A stretch of 64,000 nucleotides of DNA from Bacillus sp. JCM 19034. GTDB taxonomy: Bacteria; Bacillota; Bacilli; Bacillales; Bacillaceae_D. This document shows positions 38,501 to 47,914 of the stretch, piece by piece. How positions within the stretch are numbered: position 1 is the first letter of the stretch; the number at the start of each line of letters is the position of its first letter. The DNA is taken from positions 1-64,000 of the forward strand of contig NZ_BAXR01000012.1 in the NCBI RefSeq assembly GCF_001310635.1. Direction: 5' to 3'. The position numbers were made by a program, and so were the translations under genes. Under the pieces are notes generated by a model that had not been told where the DNA came from, made no database searches, and saw only the letters and a list, made by a program, of their open reading frames with translations.

Positions 38501-40255
38501 ATGAAGGTGATTGATCATTATCATGTGTTAACGCAATCTCTAAAAGAAACGAACAAACCGATCCAAATTACACTTAAGCAGCTCTCAACGATTCTTCACT
38601 GTTCTATTCGAAATACAAAGATAATTTTAGCTAAAATGCAAACGCTAGGCTGGATTACTTGGCTCCCAGGGAGAGGCCGTGGAAATTATTCAACTATTTC
38701 ACTAGATGCGGAGTTTGACTCGCTAGTTTTAGAGGAGGCGAGAAAATTATCATCCATTGATGATTCGATTGCATTCATTCAACAATACCAGCTAGCAGAC
38801 GACGTACAACGGAACTTTATTTACTCGTTATTTTCAAATTTACAGCAAGGGGAAGAAACAAAGAACAGAGGAGAAAAAGATCGTCTTCTCTTTCCTTCTT
38901 ATCGCCCCTTAGTGTTTCTTGATCCCTTTTATGTGAATCGTCGCTCAGAAAACCATGTGATGCGGCACATTTATAGCCAGTTAGTGGCCTATGATGAGGA
39001 TAAGAAGTCTCACGAACCACATTTAGCTCATCACTATTGTCATCGTAACTTTACAGAGTGGACATTTTATTTACGAAAAGGGGTTACGTTTCATAATGGG
39101 AAAGAATTGACTGCATCTGATGTCTGTTACAGCTTTCTTAGACATAAACATTCCAGGTCAGCGTATTACTGGATTACTCATTGGATCGAGAATATCGCTA
39201 GTCTTGACCGATATACAGTACGATTCAACCTAAAAAAACCAGTTCCTCTCTTTCTTGATCTCGTCGCATCATTAGGTGGAAGCATCGTACCAGAAGGTTT
39301 TATGAATCAATCCGTTGGAACTGGTCCTTTTCAAGTACAGGAACAGTCAAACCACAAACTAACATTAGTTAATTTTTCAAATTATTTTTACCTGCGTCCC
39401 TTACTTGATGAGGTAACGATGTATTTTTTTCCTACTCTTTATGATAATCAACGTGGCACTCATTTCTCGGAATCTGTTAATTTCTATCATTATCCATATT
39501 CCGGTCCAAAAGCTGCCCAATTTAATCAGGATTCTGTGATCGATAAAGGAAGTAAGCTATTAACACTCAATATGAATAGAGAACGAATGAAAGATCCCTA
39601 CTTACGGAAAGCGATCTACCTTGCATTAGATCCAGAACAATTAATAAAAGACTTAAATGGGAATCGATTTATACCTGCATCAAGGATGGATTCAAATTTG
39701 GAGAAGCTAGGCGATAAAAAGCTCAATAGAAATAAAGCCTCAGACTATTTAAAGCAAAGTCGATACAACGGAGAAACACTAGCCCTATATAGCTATACAG
39801 GAGCAGGAAATGAATTAGACGGAAAATGGATTCAAAAAAAGCTAGAGGAGTTAGGAATTTATTGCAGCCTACACATATATCCATACGAACAATTACAGCA
39901 GCTACCACTAAAAGAGCAATCTGATTTCCTACTTGGCGAACAACTCGCGGACGAAAGCAAAATCTACACTTATCTTTCTTCTTTAATTGGCAGTCACAGC
40001 CTTGCTTCCTATCATATGACAGATAATGTGAAGAAACAAATTGAAACATCATTTTTAGAAGCACGAAAAACAGAGGAGTGTATTGAGTCTTTCCAGTATA
40101 TTGAGAAAAATTTAAGTCAGTCACATCATCTTATTTACTTATACCGGCTACAACAATTTGCTATTCACGAAGACCGCCTAGAGAATATCCATCTGAATGT
40201 GTTAGGATGGGTTGATTATACGAAGCTTTGGTATAGGGGCACTTTTGAAATATAA
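38501..40255 (+). CDS. SgrR-like transcriptional regulator with solute-binding domain
   Basis: 584 residues with two parts. The N-terminal winged helix (ITLKQLSTILHCSIRNTKII, then LGWITWLPGRGRGN, about residues 20-70) matches the SgrR_N DNA-binding domain. From about residue 120 it resembles family 5 solute-binding proteins (FYLRKGVTFHNGKELTASDV), without a signal peptide, so it acts in the cytoplasm. It is divergent from the Ham1-like/MFS gene pair and probably controls them in response to a small ligand. Confidence 0.88.
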   Translation: MKVIDHYHVLTQSLKETNKPIQITLKQLSTILHCSIRNTKIILAKMQTLGWITWLPGRGRGNYSTISLDAEFDSLVLEEARKLSSIDDSIAFIQQYQLADDVQRNFIYSLFSNLQQGEETKNRGEKDRLLFPSYRPLVFLDPFYVNRRSENHVMRHIYSQLVAYDEDKKSHEPHLAHHYCHRNFTEWTFYLRKGVTFHNGKELTASDVCYSFLRHKHSRSAYYWITHWIENIASLDRYTVRFNLKKPVPLFLDLVASLGGSIVPEGFMNQSVGTGPFQVQEQSNHKLTLVNFSNYFYLRPLLDEVTMYFFPTLYDNQRGTHFSESVNFYHYPYSGPKAAQFNQDSVIDKGSKLLTLNMNRERMKDPYLRKAIYLALDPEQLIKDLNGNRFIPASRMDSNLEKLGDKKLNRNKASDYLKQSRYNGETLALYSYTGAGNELDGKWIQKKLEELGIYCSLHIYPYEQLQQLPLKEQSDFLLGEQLADESKIYTYLSSLIGSHSLASYHMTDNVKKQIETSFLEARKTEECIESFQYIEKNLSQSHHLIYLYRLQQFAIHEDRLENIHLNVLGWVDYTKLWYRGTFEI

Positions 40256-40297
40256 GGGGATAGGACATGAGGTAAAACTCTCACTTTATTGTTATAT

Positions 40298-40339
40298 AAA
40301 GGTCTCGCTCGTGTTCTTGGACAATGCAAGACCTTTTTT
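40298..40339 (+). terminator. terminator of the SgrR-like gene
   Basis: AAAGGTCT pairs with AGACCTTT across a partly paired loop and is followed by TTTTA. It lies 43 bases past the stop. Confidence 0.65.
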
Positions 40340-40417
40340 AGTGTGTTTAACAACATACCAAAATCCTTTGTTAAATGAAGATGCCATTTTAAGCGAATAA
40401 CTCCTAATTTAAATATT

Positions 40418-41110
40418 TTAAATAATGTCAACCTTCTCAATATCTTTAATAGACATATATGCGATAATGAGTCCAATAACTGCAAGAGCTGCTGGAATTG
40501 CTATAACATTAAATAAGGAAAATCCATTAAAGTTCGATCCTATTATACTAACTAGTAAAATCGTTGTTACAATTGTTGCCGGTACAGATTTTCTAATCAT
40601 ACCGAAGTAAAGTGGAATTAATCCTAGTCCTGCAGAAGATAATGCACTAAATAGTACCGTTACCACTTGCTCCGAAATAAACTTCATCGTTAGTGTGTCT
40701 GTAATGAAATGAGCAAAAGAATTTATTCCGTAAAAGGTAGCACTTATTATAAAGTTAGATAAAACAATGGCTAAAAACGTAAAGCTCGAAACGATGATAA
40801 GTTTAGCTAGGATGAACTTATGTCTCTTTATGGGATACATAAACATGAGATGCATTGTTTTATTTTTATATTCGTCAATGATCAACTCTGCAATGAGAAC
40901 CCCAGAAAACACAATAAATGTTGTTCTTACCATCGTATCGATCAGCATGAACATCATTTCATAATTGTTAAAATAAGCATCGCCTTCTATCCTATCTATA
41001 ATGGGTAAAAGACACGCTAATACGATTATAATGATATTTGCGATACACGCAGCTTTGACATAGCCAAACATTTTATGTTTTTTCATTTCTAATTTGAGTA
41101 ATTTAAGCAA
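40418..41110 (-). CDS. ABC-2 type permease, BcrB-like
   Basis: About 230 residues with six hydrophobic helices and few loops, the pattern of lantibiotic or bacitracin-type ABC-2 permeases. DEYKNKTMHLMFMYPIKRHK between helices two and three is the typical cytoplasmic coupling stretch. The first in-frame ATG (41125) lies before the ribosome binding site GGAGGTGA; the TTG at 41110 has correct spacing and is preferred. It follows its ATPase gene by 39 bases. Confidence 0.82.
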   Translation of the reverse strand: MLKLLKLEMKKHKMFGYVKAACIANIIIIVLACLLPIIDRIEGDAYFNNYEMMFMLIDTMVRTTFIVFSGVLIAELIIDEYKNKTMHLMFMYPIKRHKFILAKLIIVSSFTFLAIVLSNFIISATFYGINSFAHFITDTLTMKFISEQVVTVLFSALSSAGLGLIPLYFGMIRKSVPATIVTTILLVSIIGSNFNGFSLFNVIAIPAALAVIGLIIAYMSIKDIEKVDII

Positions 41111-41149
41111 TTTTGTCACCTCCATTAATTAAGGTTAAGAAGTAATCTT

Positions 41150-42025
41150 CTAAAGAATGTTTTTCACATTAATCGAGTTAATGGAAACGTTCTGTAAAAT
41201 CAATGATTTTGAAACTTCATTTTGAGAAATTTGTGTTTCATATATTCTAATAATCGATTGGTCAATAATTTTGTAGTTTGAAATATTCAAGGAATCCTCT
41301 AAAACTAGGGCTGCTTTCTTACTATCGTTCGTACCAATTTCAATATAATTCGTATTTTTGTTTCTAATGTCCTCCATAGATACTTCTTCAACTAATCGCC
41401 CTTCACTAATAACACCAACCGTATCCGCAATCAATTCTATTTCTCCAAGGATATGACTTGATATAAGTAACGTTATTCCGTATTCTTTTGATAGCATTTG
41501 AAATAGGCTCCGTAACTCCTTGATACCAACAGGATCTAGTCCGTTTATCGGCTCATCAAGTATAAGTAGCTCAGGCTTAGTTATGATTGCTCTAGCAATC
41601 CCTAGCCTTTGCTTCATTCCGAGAGAAAAATCTTTTACTGCCCTATTATCAACATTTTTTAAATTTACTAAATCTAATGCCTGATCAATTGCTTTTTTAT
41701 CATAATAGCCCATATACTCACAATGTAAATCTAAATTCTCTTTTGCGGTAAGCTTATCGTAAAACACAGGGTACTCAATAATACAACCAATTCGTTTCAA
41801 CAACTCATATGAATGATTTGTTACTCGCTGACCAAACATATTGATTTCGCCACTTGTAGGCTTTACTAAATTCATGAGCATTTTCATAACCGTTGTTTTC
41901 CCTGCTCCATTTGGACCAAGAAACCCATAAATTTCCCCTTTCTTTACCTTCATATTGACATTTAATACGACTTCCTTTCCTTGAAATGCTTTTGTTAAGT
42001 GATTCGTTTGTAAAATGTATGTCAT
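41150..42025 (-). CDS. ABC transporter ATPase, BcrA-like
   Basis: 291 residues: Walker A GFLGPNGAGKTTVMKML, signature FSLGMKQRLGIARAI, Walker B LLILDEPINGLDPVGI and switch histidine LLISSHILGEIE. The signature FSLGMKQR and the roughly 80-residue C-terminal extension are typical of the bacitracin/lantibiotic self-protection family (BcrA, YtrB-like). It pairs with the permease gene downstream and lies about 100 bases after the histidine kinase gene, so the four genes form a sensor-exporter module. Confidence 0.9.
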   Translation of the reverse strand: MTYILQTNHLTKAFQGKEVVLNVNMKVKKGEIYGFLGPNGAGKTTVMKMLMNLVKPTSGEINMFGQRVTNHSYELLKRIGCIIEYPVFYDKLTAKENLDLHCEYMGYYDKKAIDQALDLVNLKNVDNRAVKDFSLGMKQRLGIARAIITKPELLILDEPINGLDPVGIKELRSLFQMLSKEYGITLLISSHILGEIELIADTVGVISEGRLVEEVSMEDIRNKNTNYIEIGTNDSKKAALVLEDSLNISNYKIIDQSIIRIYETQISQNEVSKSLILQNVSINSINVKNIL

Positions 42026-42124
42026 CTGATAACTCCTCTCTATTTTTCATATCTTCATGTTACTGAGGAGAACTTTCTTTTTTATTAATCAATTCTTACT
42101 TATTTCTTACGTTTTTTATTTAAA

Positions 42125-43060
42125 TTAGTATGTAACTCGTTTAAGTTTAATCGTGAACATTGTTTTCTCAAACGGAATACTGGAGAGTGAAATTTCGCCA
42201 CCTATTTCTTCTACTAATCGTTTGGTAATAGTCAACCCTAACCCGCTTCCTTGATATTGTTTATTTCTGGAGTCCTCAAGTGTATACATTCTATCAAATA
42301 CTCGATCCTTATGACTGGCTTGAATGCCCTTTCCTCGATCCCAAATGTCAATGAAGATCGCTTCCTCATCGTATCGAACTTCAATACCAATGATGTTACC
42401 ATCACTTCCATATCGAATGGCATTTGAAATAAGATTCTGTAAAATCCTATCAATCGCTGTTTCATTAGCAAATATGTAAAGTGGTTGGTCAGGTATAGAA
42501 ACATCTACATCAAATCCTTTTGATGTTAACATATCATAAAAGGATAAGATGTTATTTCTACAAATTTCATTTATATCAAGACGGCAAATATGCATGTCCC
42601 TATCACCAGATTCTAATTTTGCTAAATCAAAAAATTTATTAATTAAATTCAACACTTCCTGTGATTTACGATTTACTTTCTCAAGCAGAGCTTTTCTTTC
42701 ATTGTCAGATAGGCTTGAATCTTCCAGTACAATCTCAATACAGCCTAACACAACAGTTAAAGGCGTTTTAAGATCGTGCGAAATATTTGACAGCATTTTA
42801 CGCATGGCTATCTCCGTTTTATTATAATTAGCAACAACCTTTTGATTATGTTCCAATAGACGATTCATCTCAATTAATAAAAGCTTCAAATTTGCATCAT
42901 CTGTTTGTATAATCAGCTTTTCATCCGTTTTTTCTGTAAGAATTTGACTTAGCTTCTCTCGAACATATTGAAGGTCTGCTTGTTTTTTTCGAGCAGCTTT
43001 CACCTGTAGTAAAACGACTGTAAGTAAAATAAAAATAATGGAACCTAATAAAATATTCAT
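42125..43060 (-). CDS. sensor histidine kinase
   Basis: About 311 residues from the ATG at 43060, one base after the response regulator stop and with GGAG 9 bases upstream. One N-terminal membrane helix (MNILLGSIIFILLTVVLLQV) is followed by a cytoplasmic linker, the phospho-acceptor box SNISHDLKTPLTVV, and the ATPase motifs N (LISNAIRYG), G1 (DIWDRGKGI) and G2 (GSGLGLTITKRL). With almost no extracellular sensor domain it belongs with intramembrane-sensing kinases, which often detect cell-wall antibiotics through the linked ABC exporter. Confidence 0.92.
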   Translation of the reverse strand: MNILLGSIIFILLTVVLLQVKAARKKQADLQYVREKLSQILTEKTDEKLIIQTDDANLKLLLIEMNRLLEHNQKVVANYNKTEIAMRKMLSNISHDLKTPLTVVLGCIEIVLEDSSLSDNERKALLEKVNRKSQEVLNLINKFFDLAKLESGDRDMHICRLDINEICRNNILSFYDMLTSKGFDVDVSIPDQPLYIFANETAIDRILQNLISNAIRYGSDGNIIGIEVRYDEEAIFIDIWDRGKGIQASHKDRVFDRMYTLEDSRNKQYQGSGLGLTITKRLVEEIGGEISLSSIPFEKTMFTIKLKRVTY

Positions 43061-43061
43061 A

Positions 43062-43763
43062 TTAAAATTCTCCAAGCTTATAACCAATGCCCCATATCGT
43101 TTTAATGTACTGCGGATTAGAAGGGTCATCTTCAATCTTTTCTCGTAGCCGCCTCATGTGTACATTAATTACATTCTCATCCCTATAATAATCCTCTTTC
43201 CAAACAGATTGATAGATTTGCTCCTTTGTAAATACACGATTTGGTGAACTAATAAACATCTTTAAAATGAGAAATTCCTTCGATGTTAGCTTAACATCTC
43301 GATTTTCTTTCGTAACTAAATAATTATCTAAATCAACAGTTATCTTACCGATGTTAATGATCGTTGTTACTTCTTTTTCAACAGATTTGGAGTAGTTTTT
43401 AGCTCGTCGAATGGCAGCCTTCACTCTAGCTGTCAATTCAATCATAGAAAAGGGCTTCGTAATATAATCATCAGCTCCTAAGCCAAGACCTATCGCTTTA
43501 TCCACCTCACTATCTTTTGCCGACATAATTAAGACAGGAATAACACTCTGTTCCCTTACGAACTGCAAAAAGTCCATTCCATTCCCCTTGGGCAACATTA
43601 GATCTAACAAAATTAAATCAAAGGCCTCAGCAGAAAAGTATTGTAGAGCAGCCTCGCCATCAAATGCTTGAATCACTTTGAAACCTTCCTTCATCATTTG
43701 ACTCTTAACCATTTCACTAATTTCTAAATCATCTTCAACTAGCAATATTGAATTTGGCATCAT
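43062..43763 (-). CDS. OmpR-family response regulator
   Basis: 233 residues. The receiver domain has the acidic pair in LLVEDDLEI, phospho-acceptor D54 (LILLDLMLP) and conserved lysine in DDYITKPFS. The C-terminal winged helix (SKEFLILKMFISSPNRVFTK and VHMRRLREKIE) is of the OmpR/PhoB type. It is first in a unit with the kinase and probably activates the bcrAB-like genes downstream. Confidence 0.94.
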   Translation of the reverse strand: MMPNSILLVEDDLEISEMVKSQMMKEGFKVIQAFDGEAALQYFSAEAFDLILLDLMLPKGNGMDFLQFVREQSVIPVLIMSAKDSEVDKAIGLGLGADDYITKPFSMIELTARVKAAIRRAKNYSKSVEKEVTTIINIGKITVDLDNYLVTKENRDVKLTSKEFLILKMFISSPNRVFTKEQIYQSVWKEDYYRDENVINVHMRRLREKIEDDPSNPQYIKTIWGIGYKLGEF

Positions 43764-43906
43764 TCTTCACCCCTATTAGAAAACCTAATAAGAATATACT
43801 TTCATACTTTTTATCACTTTTGCAAATTTTTTCTATCAATTGTAACTAAGAGGTAGTACACATTAGTGTTTAAATTTTGAAGATACTGAAAATGAAACAA
43901 GAAGAA

Positions 43907-43936
43907 GCGGGTAGAGCCAATTCGGCCATTACCCGC
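43907..43936 (-). terminator. terminator of the rhamnogalacturonan lyase gene
   Basis: GCGGGTA and TACCCGC pair, extended inward by GCC/GGC, and on the minus strand are followed by TTCTTCTTGTTTC. It lies 23 bases past the stop. Confidence 0.7.
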
Positions 43937-43958
43937 CCTAACGATATTTAATTAATTC

Positions 43959-46730
43959 TTAATGAATTACTTTAATAGTATCACTACCATAAAGAATTGT
44001 TCCATCTGCTAAATAGGCTGTTACTTCTACGTCAATATTACCGTTTAATCCTTCCATTGCTTGAATGATATCTTGTCTATCAAACTTTGCTTGCAAGCTA
44101 TTATTCTTTTCCGATACACTTGTTGCCGTAATTGTAGAGTCATTCACTTTCAATTGAACATTATCTGTAACACCAACGTTGGCATCTGCTAAATCCATTA
44201 TCACGTTAAAAGAATTAGCTTTTCCGTTAGATTTAAGATTCAGCGTTTTAGGTGTCACCTGAACATTCGTCTCTAATTTATCCACATAAATAGATGGCAC
44301 CGGTGGCTCCTCCATATCATGGCCTATGAAAAAGCTCGGATGAGGTGGCTGATTATATGCAACATTTTGCCAAGCAATCGCTGTACGGTATTGTGGATCA
44401 TGCATTAACGTATAGATTCTATGTTCTGTTACATCTGTTGTCGTATAAATACGCAACTCCGTATCATCTTCAGAAGGCCAAATCACTTCTTCACGCCAAT
44501 CCCCGAACAAATCGGCTTGAAGTGCTGGGTTTCCTTTTGTCCAATTATTGGAACGAGTACCCTCTGGTACAAAAATCGTTTCTAATTCTTCCTTTTCCCA
44601 ATTCCATTTATCGATTTTTCCAACCCCAGGTGGATTGTCTTCAGCGTTAAAATCGTGGTCTAATAATTCACGTAGTAAATCTCCATCCCACCAAATAGCA
44701 AAGTTTAACGACTTTGGTGCATTATTTGTGATTAGTTCACCTTCAACTGAATATAGACCACTAAGACCTTCTGAACCATCCCAACTATCCGAAGCCCAAA
44801 ATTCTGCTCCATCATAACGCGGATCGATGTCCGCTATCATGCCACGTCCAACATCTGTTCCTGTATGTTCTCCAGCTAAAATCTCACCAGTTGCTGCATC
44901 ACGCACTGCAAATCCATATGGAGCACTTGCCCATTCTTGAGTTGCAAAAATCTCCATACCAGGGCGATTCGGGTTAAATTTACCTACATGGAGTGCGTCC
45001 CCATGTCCCAAACCTGTTGTATAAAGTCCGGTACCATCATTATTGACAACCATCGCACCATAGACAATTTCATCCTTGCCATCTCCATCAACGTCGGCAA
45101 TAGATAAGCTATGATTTCCTTGTCCAGCGTATCCTTCATTCCCAGGTTCATCACTGTCGAATACCCACCTCTTTGAAAGTTTGCCGTCTCTGAAGTCATA
45201 AGCAGCTAATACTGTTCGAGTATAATAACCTCGTGCCATTATCATACTTGGTCTCTCACCATCCAAATAAGCAACCCCAGCTAGAAAACGATCCACTCGG
45301 TTTCCATAGCAATCCCCCCAGTCACAAACATCTCCTCTAGGTGGGTAATAATCCACACGATCTAATTCCTTGCCAGTTTCACCATCAAAAATACTTAAAT
45401 ATTCTGGTCCTTCTAATATATATCCGCCTTCATTACGGTAATCTGCATTTGCGTCCCCAATAACAGCTCCTGTTCCATCCACAGTGCCGTCAGCAGTTTT
45501 CATCGCAACCTCAGCCTTACCGTCGCCATTAAAGTCATATACCAAAAACTGTGTATAATGAGCACCAGCTCTAATATTTTTTCCTAAGCCAATTCTCCAT
45601 AGCAGTGTACCATCAAGTTTATAGGCATCTAGAAAAACTTCATCCGTAAAACCTGAGTGTGAATTGTCTTTCGCATTATTAGGCTCCCATTTCAATATAA
45701 TTTCATATTGTCCGTCTCCATCCAAATCGCCAACGCTTGCGTCATTTGCATGATATTCAAGTGTTGGTGAAGGAATTAAGGTATCATCTACTTCATGGAT
45801 TAATTCCCCATCTAGATACGTTTTTATGACCATACCAGATACTTCAACCTTAATGTCATACCAGCGATCCAATTCGATCGTACCAGAAACTTGTTCACCA
45901 ATTGTTGATTTTGCACCTGATGCTGATTTTTCAATGGCATGCTGTGTATTTCCCCAGCCACCAAGATTTAGCCAATAATAATTTTCAGAATCCTGAACAC
46001 CAAACAAAATCAACATACCTTCATCTCCGCCAGTTTTCCTGGCACGTAATTCAAGTGTGTAATTACTCCAATCAACGTCTCCAGCTACTGCACGAATATC
46101 CGTATCATTACTAGTTTGCTTGTACACACCGTCTTCTATTACCCATGTTTCACTGTTAGTACTCCATACGTCAGAGGAGTCTTCGCTAAAATCATCGGCA
46201 AACAATGTTTCCCCGTTGCTAGTGACTTTCACATCATCATACTCTACTTGCGTAGCCCATGAACCTAATCCGATTTTCCCGGAAATCTCCTCTGGGATAT
46301 CGATCGGTTCCACTACCGATTCTACTTCTGGTTTTTGCAATGGAATACTCATATATTGCTCATTCCATACATCAACAGAATCCGATGGAGAAAGTTCTTT
46401 CCCATTCACAATGGCTTGTACAGAATAAGTGGAACTTTCATGACCCTCCTGATCGAGAAAGTTAGTACTTGATGTAATAGGAGATGAATTGATTTTTTCG
46501 TCATCACGATAAACATTAAAAGAAATATCTTCCGGATCGGTACCTAACATGCGCCATCCTACATAGATCCCTTCGTCGGTTTTAACCGCAACAACTCCTC
46601 GATCCAACTTTTCCATTTGTCTAAGTTGTTTTGTTTCTACTTTTGATCCTTCAGCCAAGGTAACATTTAATGGGAATAAAGAAACTAACATGACCATTAC
46701 TGCTATCAATATTGTCATTCTTTTTGCCAT
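43959..46730 (-). CDS. secreted rhamnogalacturonan lyase, PL11 family, with an inserted domain
   Basis: About 923 residues. A signal peptide (MAKRMTILIAVMVMLVSLFP) is followed by the PL11 beta-sandwich (residues 35-135). The eight-bladed propeller has repeated calcium-type DxDGDG motifs (DASVGDLDGDGQYE, VYDFNGDGKAEVAMKTADGT) and NIRAGAHYTQF. Residues about 136-322, between the sandwich and propeller, are not expected in PL11: the stretch DFSEDSSDVWSTNSETWVIE then LELRARKTGGDEGMLILFGV resembles a LamG/concanavalin-like carbohydrate domain. A C-terminal domain (PKTLNLKSNGKANSF to YGSDTIKVIH) is a common wall or binding module. It cleaves rhamnogalacturonan I outside the cell. The ATG at 46730 has GAGG at 9-base spacing. 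Confidence 0.93.
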   Translation of the reverse strand: MAKRMTILIAVMVMLVSLFPLNVTLAEGSKVETKQLRQMEKLDRGVVAVKTDEGIYVGWRMLGTDPEDISFNVYRDDEKINSSPITSSTNFLDQEGHESSTYSVQAIVNGKELSPSDSVDVWNEQYMSIPLQKPEVESVVEPIDIPEEISGKIGLGSWATQVEYDDVKVTSNGETLFADDFSEDSSDVWSTNSETWVIEDGVYKQTSNDTDIRAVAGDVDWSNYTLELRARKTGGDEGMLILFGVQDSENYYWLNLGGWGNTQHAIEKSASGAKSTIGEQVSGTIELDRWYDIKVEVSGMVIKTYLDGELIHEVDDTLIPSPTLEYHANDASVGDLDGDGQYEIILKWEPNNAKDNSHSGFTDEVFLDAYKLDGTLLWRIGLGKNIRAGAHYTQFLVYDFNGDGKAEVAMKTADGTVDGTGAVIGDANADYRNEGGYILEGPEYLSIFDGETGKELDRVDYYPPRGDVCDWGDCYGNRVDRFLAGVAYLDGERPSMIMARGYYTRTVLAAYDFRDGKLSKRWVFDSDEPGNEGYAGQGNHSLSIADVDGDGKDEIVYGAMVVNNDGTGLYTTGLGHGDALHVGKFNPNRPGMEIFATQEWASAPYGFAVRDAATGEILAGEHTGTDVGRGMIADIDPRYDGAEFWASDSWDGSEGLSGLYSVEGELITNNAPKSLNFAIWWDGDLLRELLDHDFNAEDNPPGVGKIDKWNWEKEELETIFVPEGTRSNNWTKGNPALQADLFGDWREEVIWPSEDDTELRIYTTTDVTEHRIYTLMHDPQYRTAIAWQNVAYNQPPHPSFFIGHDMEEPPVPSIYVDKLETNVQVTPKTLNLKSNGKANSFNVIMDLADANVGVTDNVQLKVNDSTITATSVSEKNNSLQAKFDRQDIIQAMEGLNGNIDVEVTAYLADGTILYGSDTIKVIH

Positions 46731-46873
46731 AATCAAGTTCCTCACTTTCGAATAATTTTTAGAAACTTATCCAATGACGCTTCTCCTCCTATTCATAACC
46801 TCCCAATCTAGGAAAAAACGATTTTAGAAATCAATCCTTTGATGCATAACATATCACTTATTAACAGCCTCAA

Positions 46874-46887
46874 ATTAAGCGCTTACA
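46874..46887 (-). promoter_or_regulatory. cre site (CcpA binding) upstream of the lyase gene
   Basis: TGTAAGCGCTTAAT on the minus strand closely follows the cre consensus TGWAAGCGNTWNCA with its AAGCGCTT core. It lies about 145 bases before the lyase start, so carbon catabolite repression is likely. Confidence 0.6.
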
Positions 46888-47812
46888 AAAAATAACTGGA
46901 ATCAACATTTGACCCTTTTCTGTTCATTTGCTGGAAAACCAAAGCTGTTTCCCGAAACGGGTACATCGTTAGCAAAAATTCAATGCATGTACAACACAGT
47001 TAGAAAAAACGTTTGGTTTAATTAATTGGAACTTGAAACTGTACTAAAAAATAGGAATTTCCATAGAAGTTGAAGTCGTATAAAAGACCAGCAAAATCTA
47101 GTTGTAAATCGTATAATTTAATGAAACCGCATTCATTTTCTTTTGCATCTATCTATTTATAAAATTCACCTCCTCCTTCTCCGTTTATTTTGGATTATGG
47201 AATTCTTACGAGGTTATTTATAATAATAATCAAGTTAAACCCTTCAGTAAATTGAAAATATTGATAATCTCCCTTATTTTTGATAATCCAAAACCTCTTA
47301 TCAACCATTCAAGGCCATTTTTAAAGGAAATAATCAAAATTAAAGGTTCTATGAAAAAGATTAATTGAACAATTAGAACGTCTATTAAAGGCATATTCAA
47401 TGTTTAAAAAGAAAGCTACCTTTGTCGGGAATATAACCTTAAACAGTTACATCACAATTTAACTTCCATCTACCAAATCTAATATTCCATCGGTTGGAAG
47501 CACTAATGTTCCTCTATAATCTTTAGAATCAATTACAATAGTTTGAATCAATAACCAACAAGCAGTCAATTGGCAAATTTCCTCGCACAATACACTCTGC
47601 AATCCAAGTAAAAAACCACCCAATGTCTCTGCTCAAAAACTTGTGCCAACTCAACCGATACCTTTCTAAAAAATTCGTTTTTGTACCATATTAGTGATTT
47701 ACCTTTGCGAATATCTAACATATCATTTTGTCCCCTGTGCAGTTTCATCTTAAAATATTTTTTCATTTCAGCTGAATATCTCGTTGATTATCCTTTATCT
47801 TAAATAGAAAAA
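46888..47812. other. long intergenic stretch with possible decayed coding sequence
   Basis: No intact gene is supported. On the minus strand a strong ribosome-binding-like GGAGGAGGTGA (about 47170) precedes a short open frame near 47030-47155. A 66-codon frame at 47566-47766 (MKKYFKMKLHRGQNDMLDIR) is followed in another frame by SKDYRGTLVLPTDGILDLVD before a stop near 47460. Both look like pieces of decayed genes; neither is recognised. Confidence 0.3.
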
Positions 47813-47857
47813 CTCCCGCAAGTCCTAAAACCCACGGAGAGTAATCATCGGCTCTCC
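47813..47857 (-). terminator. overlapping hairpins after the ABC-F gene
   Basis: On the minus strand CTCTCCG pairs with CGGGAG (one bulge) and is followed by TTTTTCTATTT (47813-47841), a rho-independent terminator. The same CTCTCC can instead pair with GGAGAG upstream (47836-47857), and that second hairpin has a T5 tract on the plus strand. One or both end transcription here. Confidence 0.55.
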
Positions 47858-47914
47858 TTTTTACTATTCATATGGATAGTCAGAAATGGCGACTCCTAAT
47901 CGGATCGTTCAAGT

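Noticed and set aside
47030-47160. Short minus-strand frame after a strong GGAGGAGGTGA
   Set aside because: No start codon at usable spacing in that frame, and the composition is what AT-rich DNA gives by chance.
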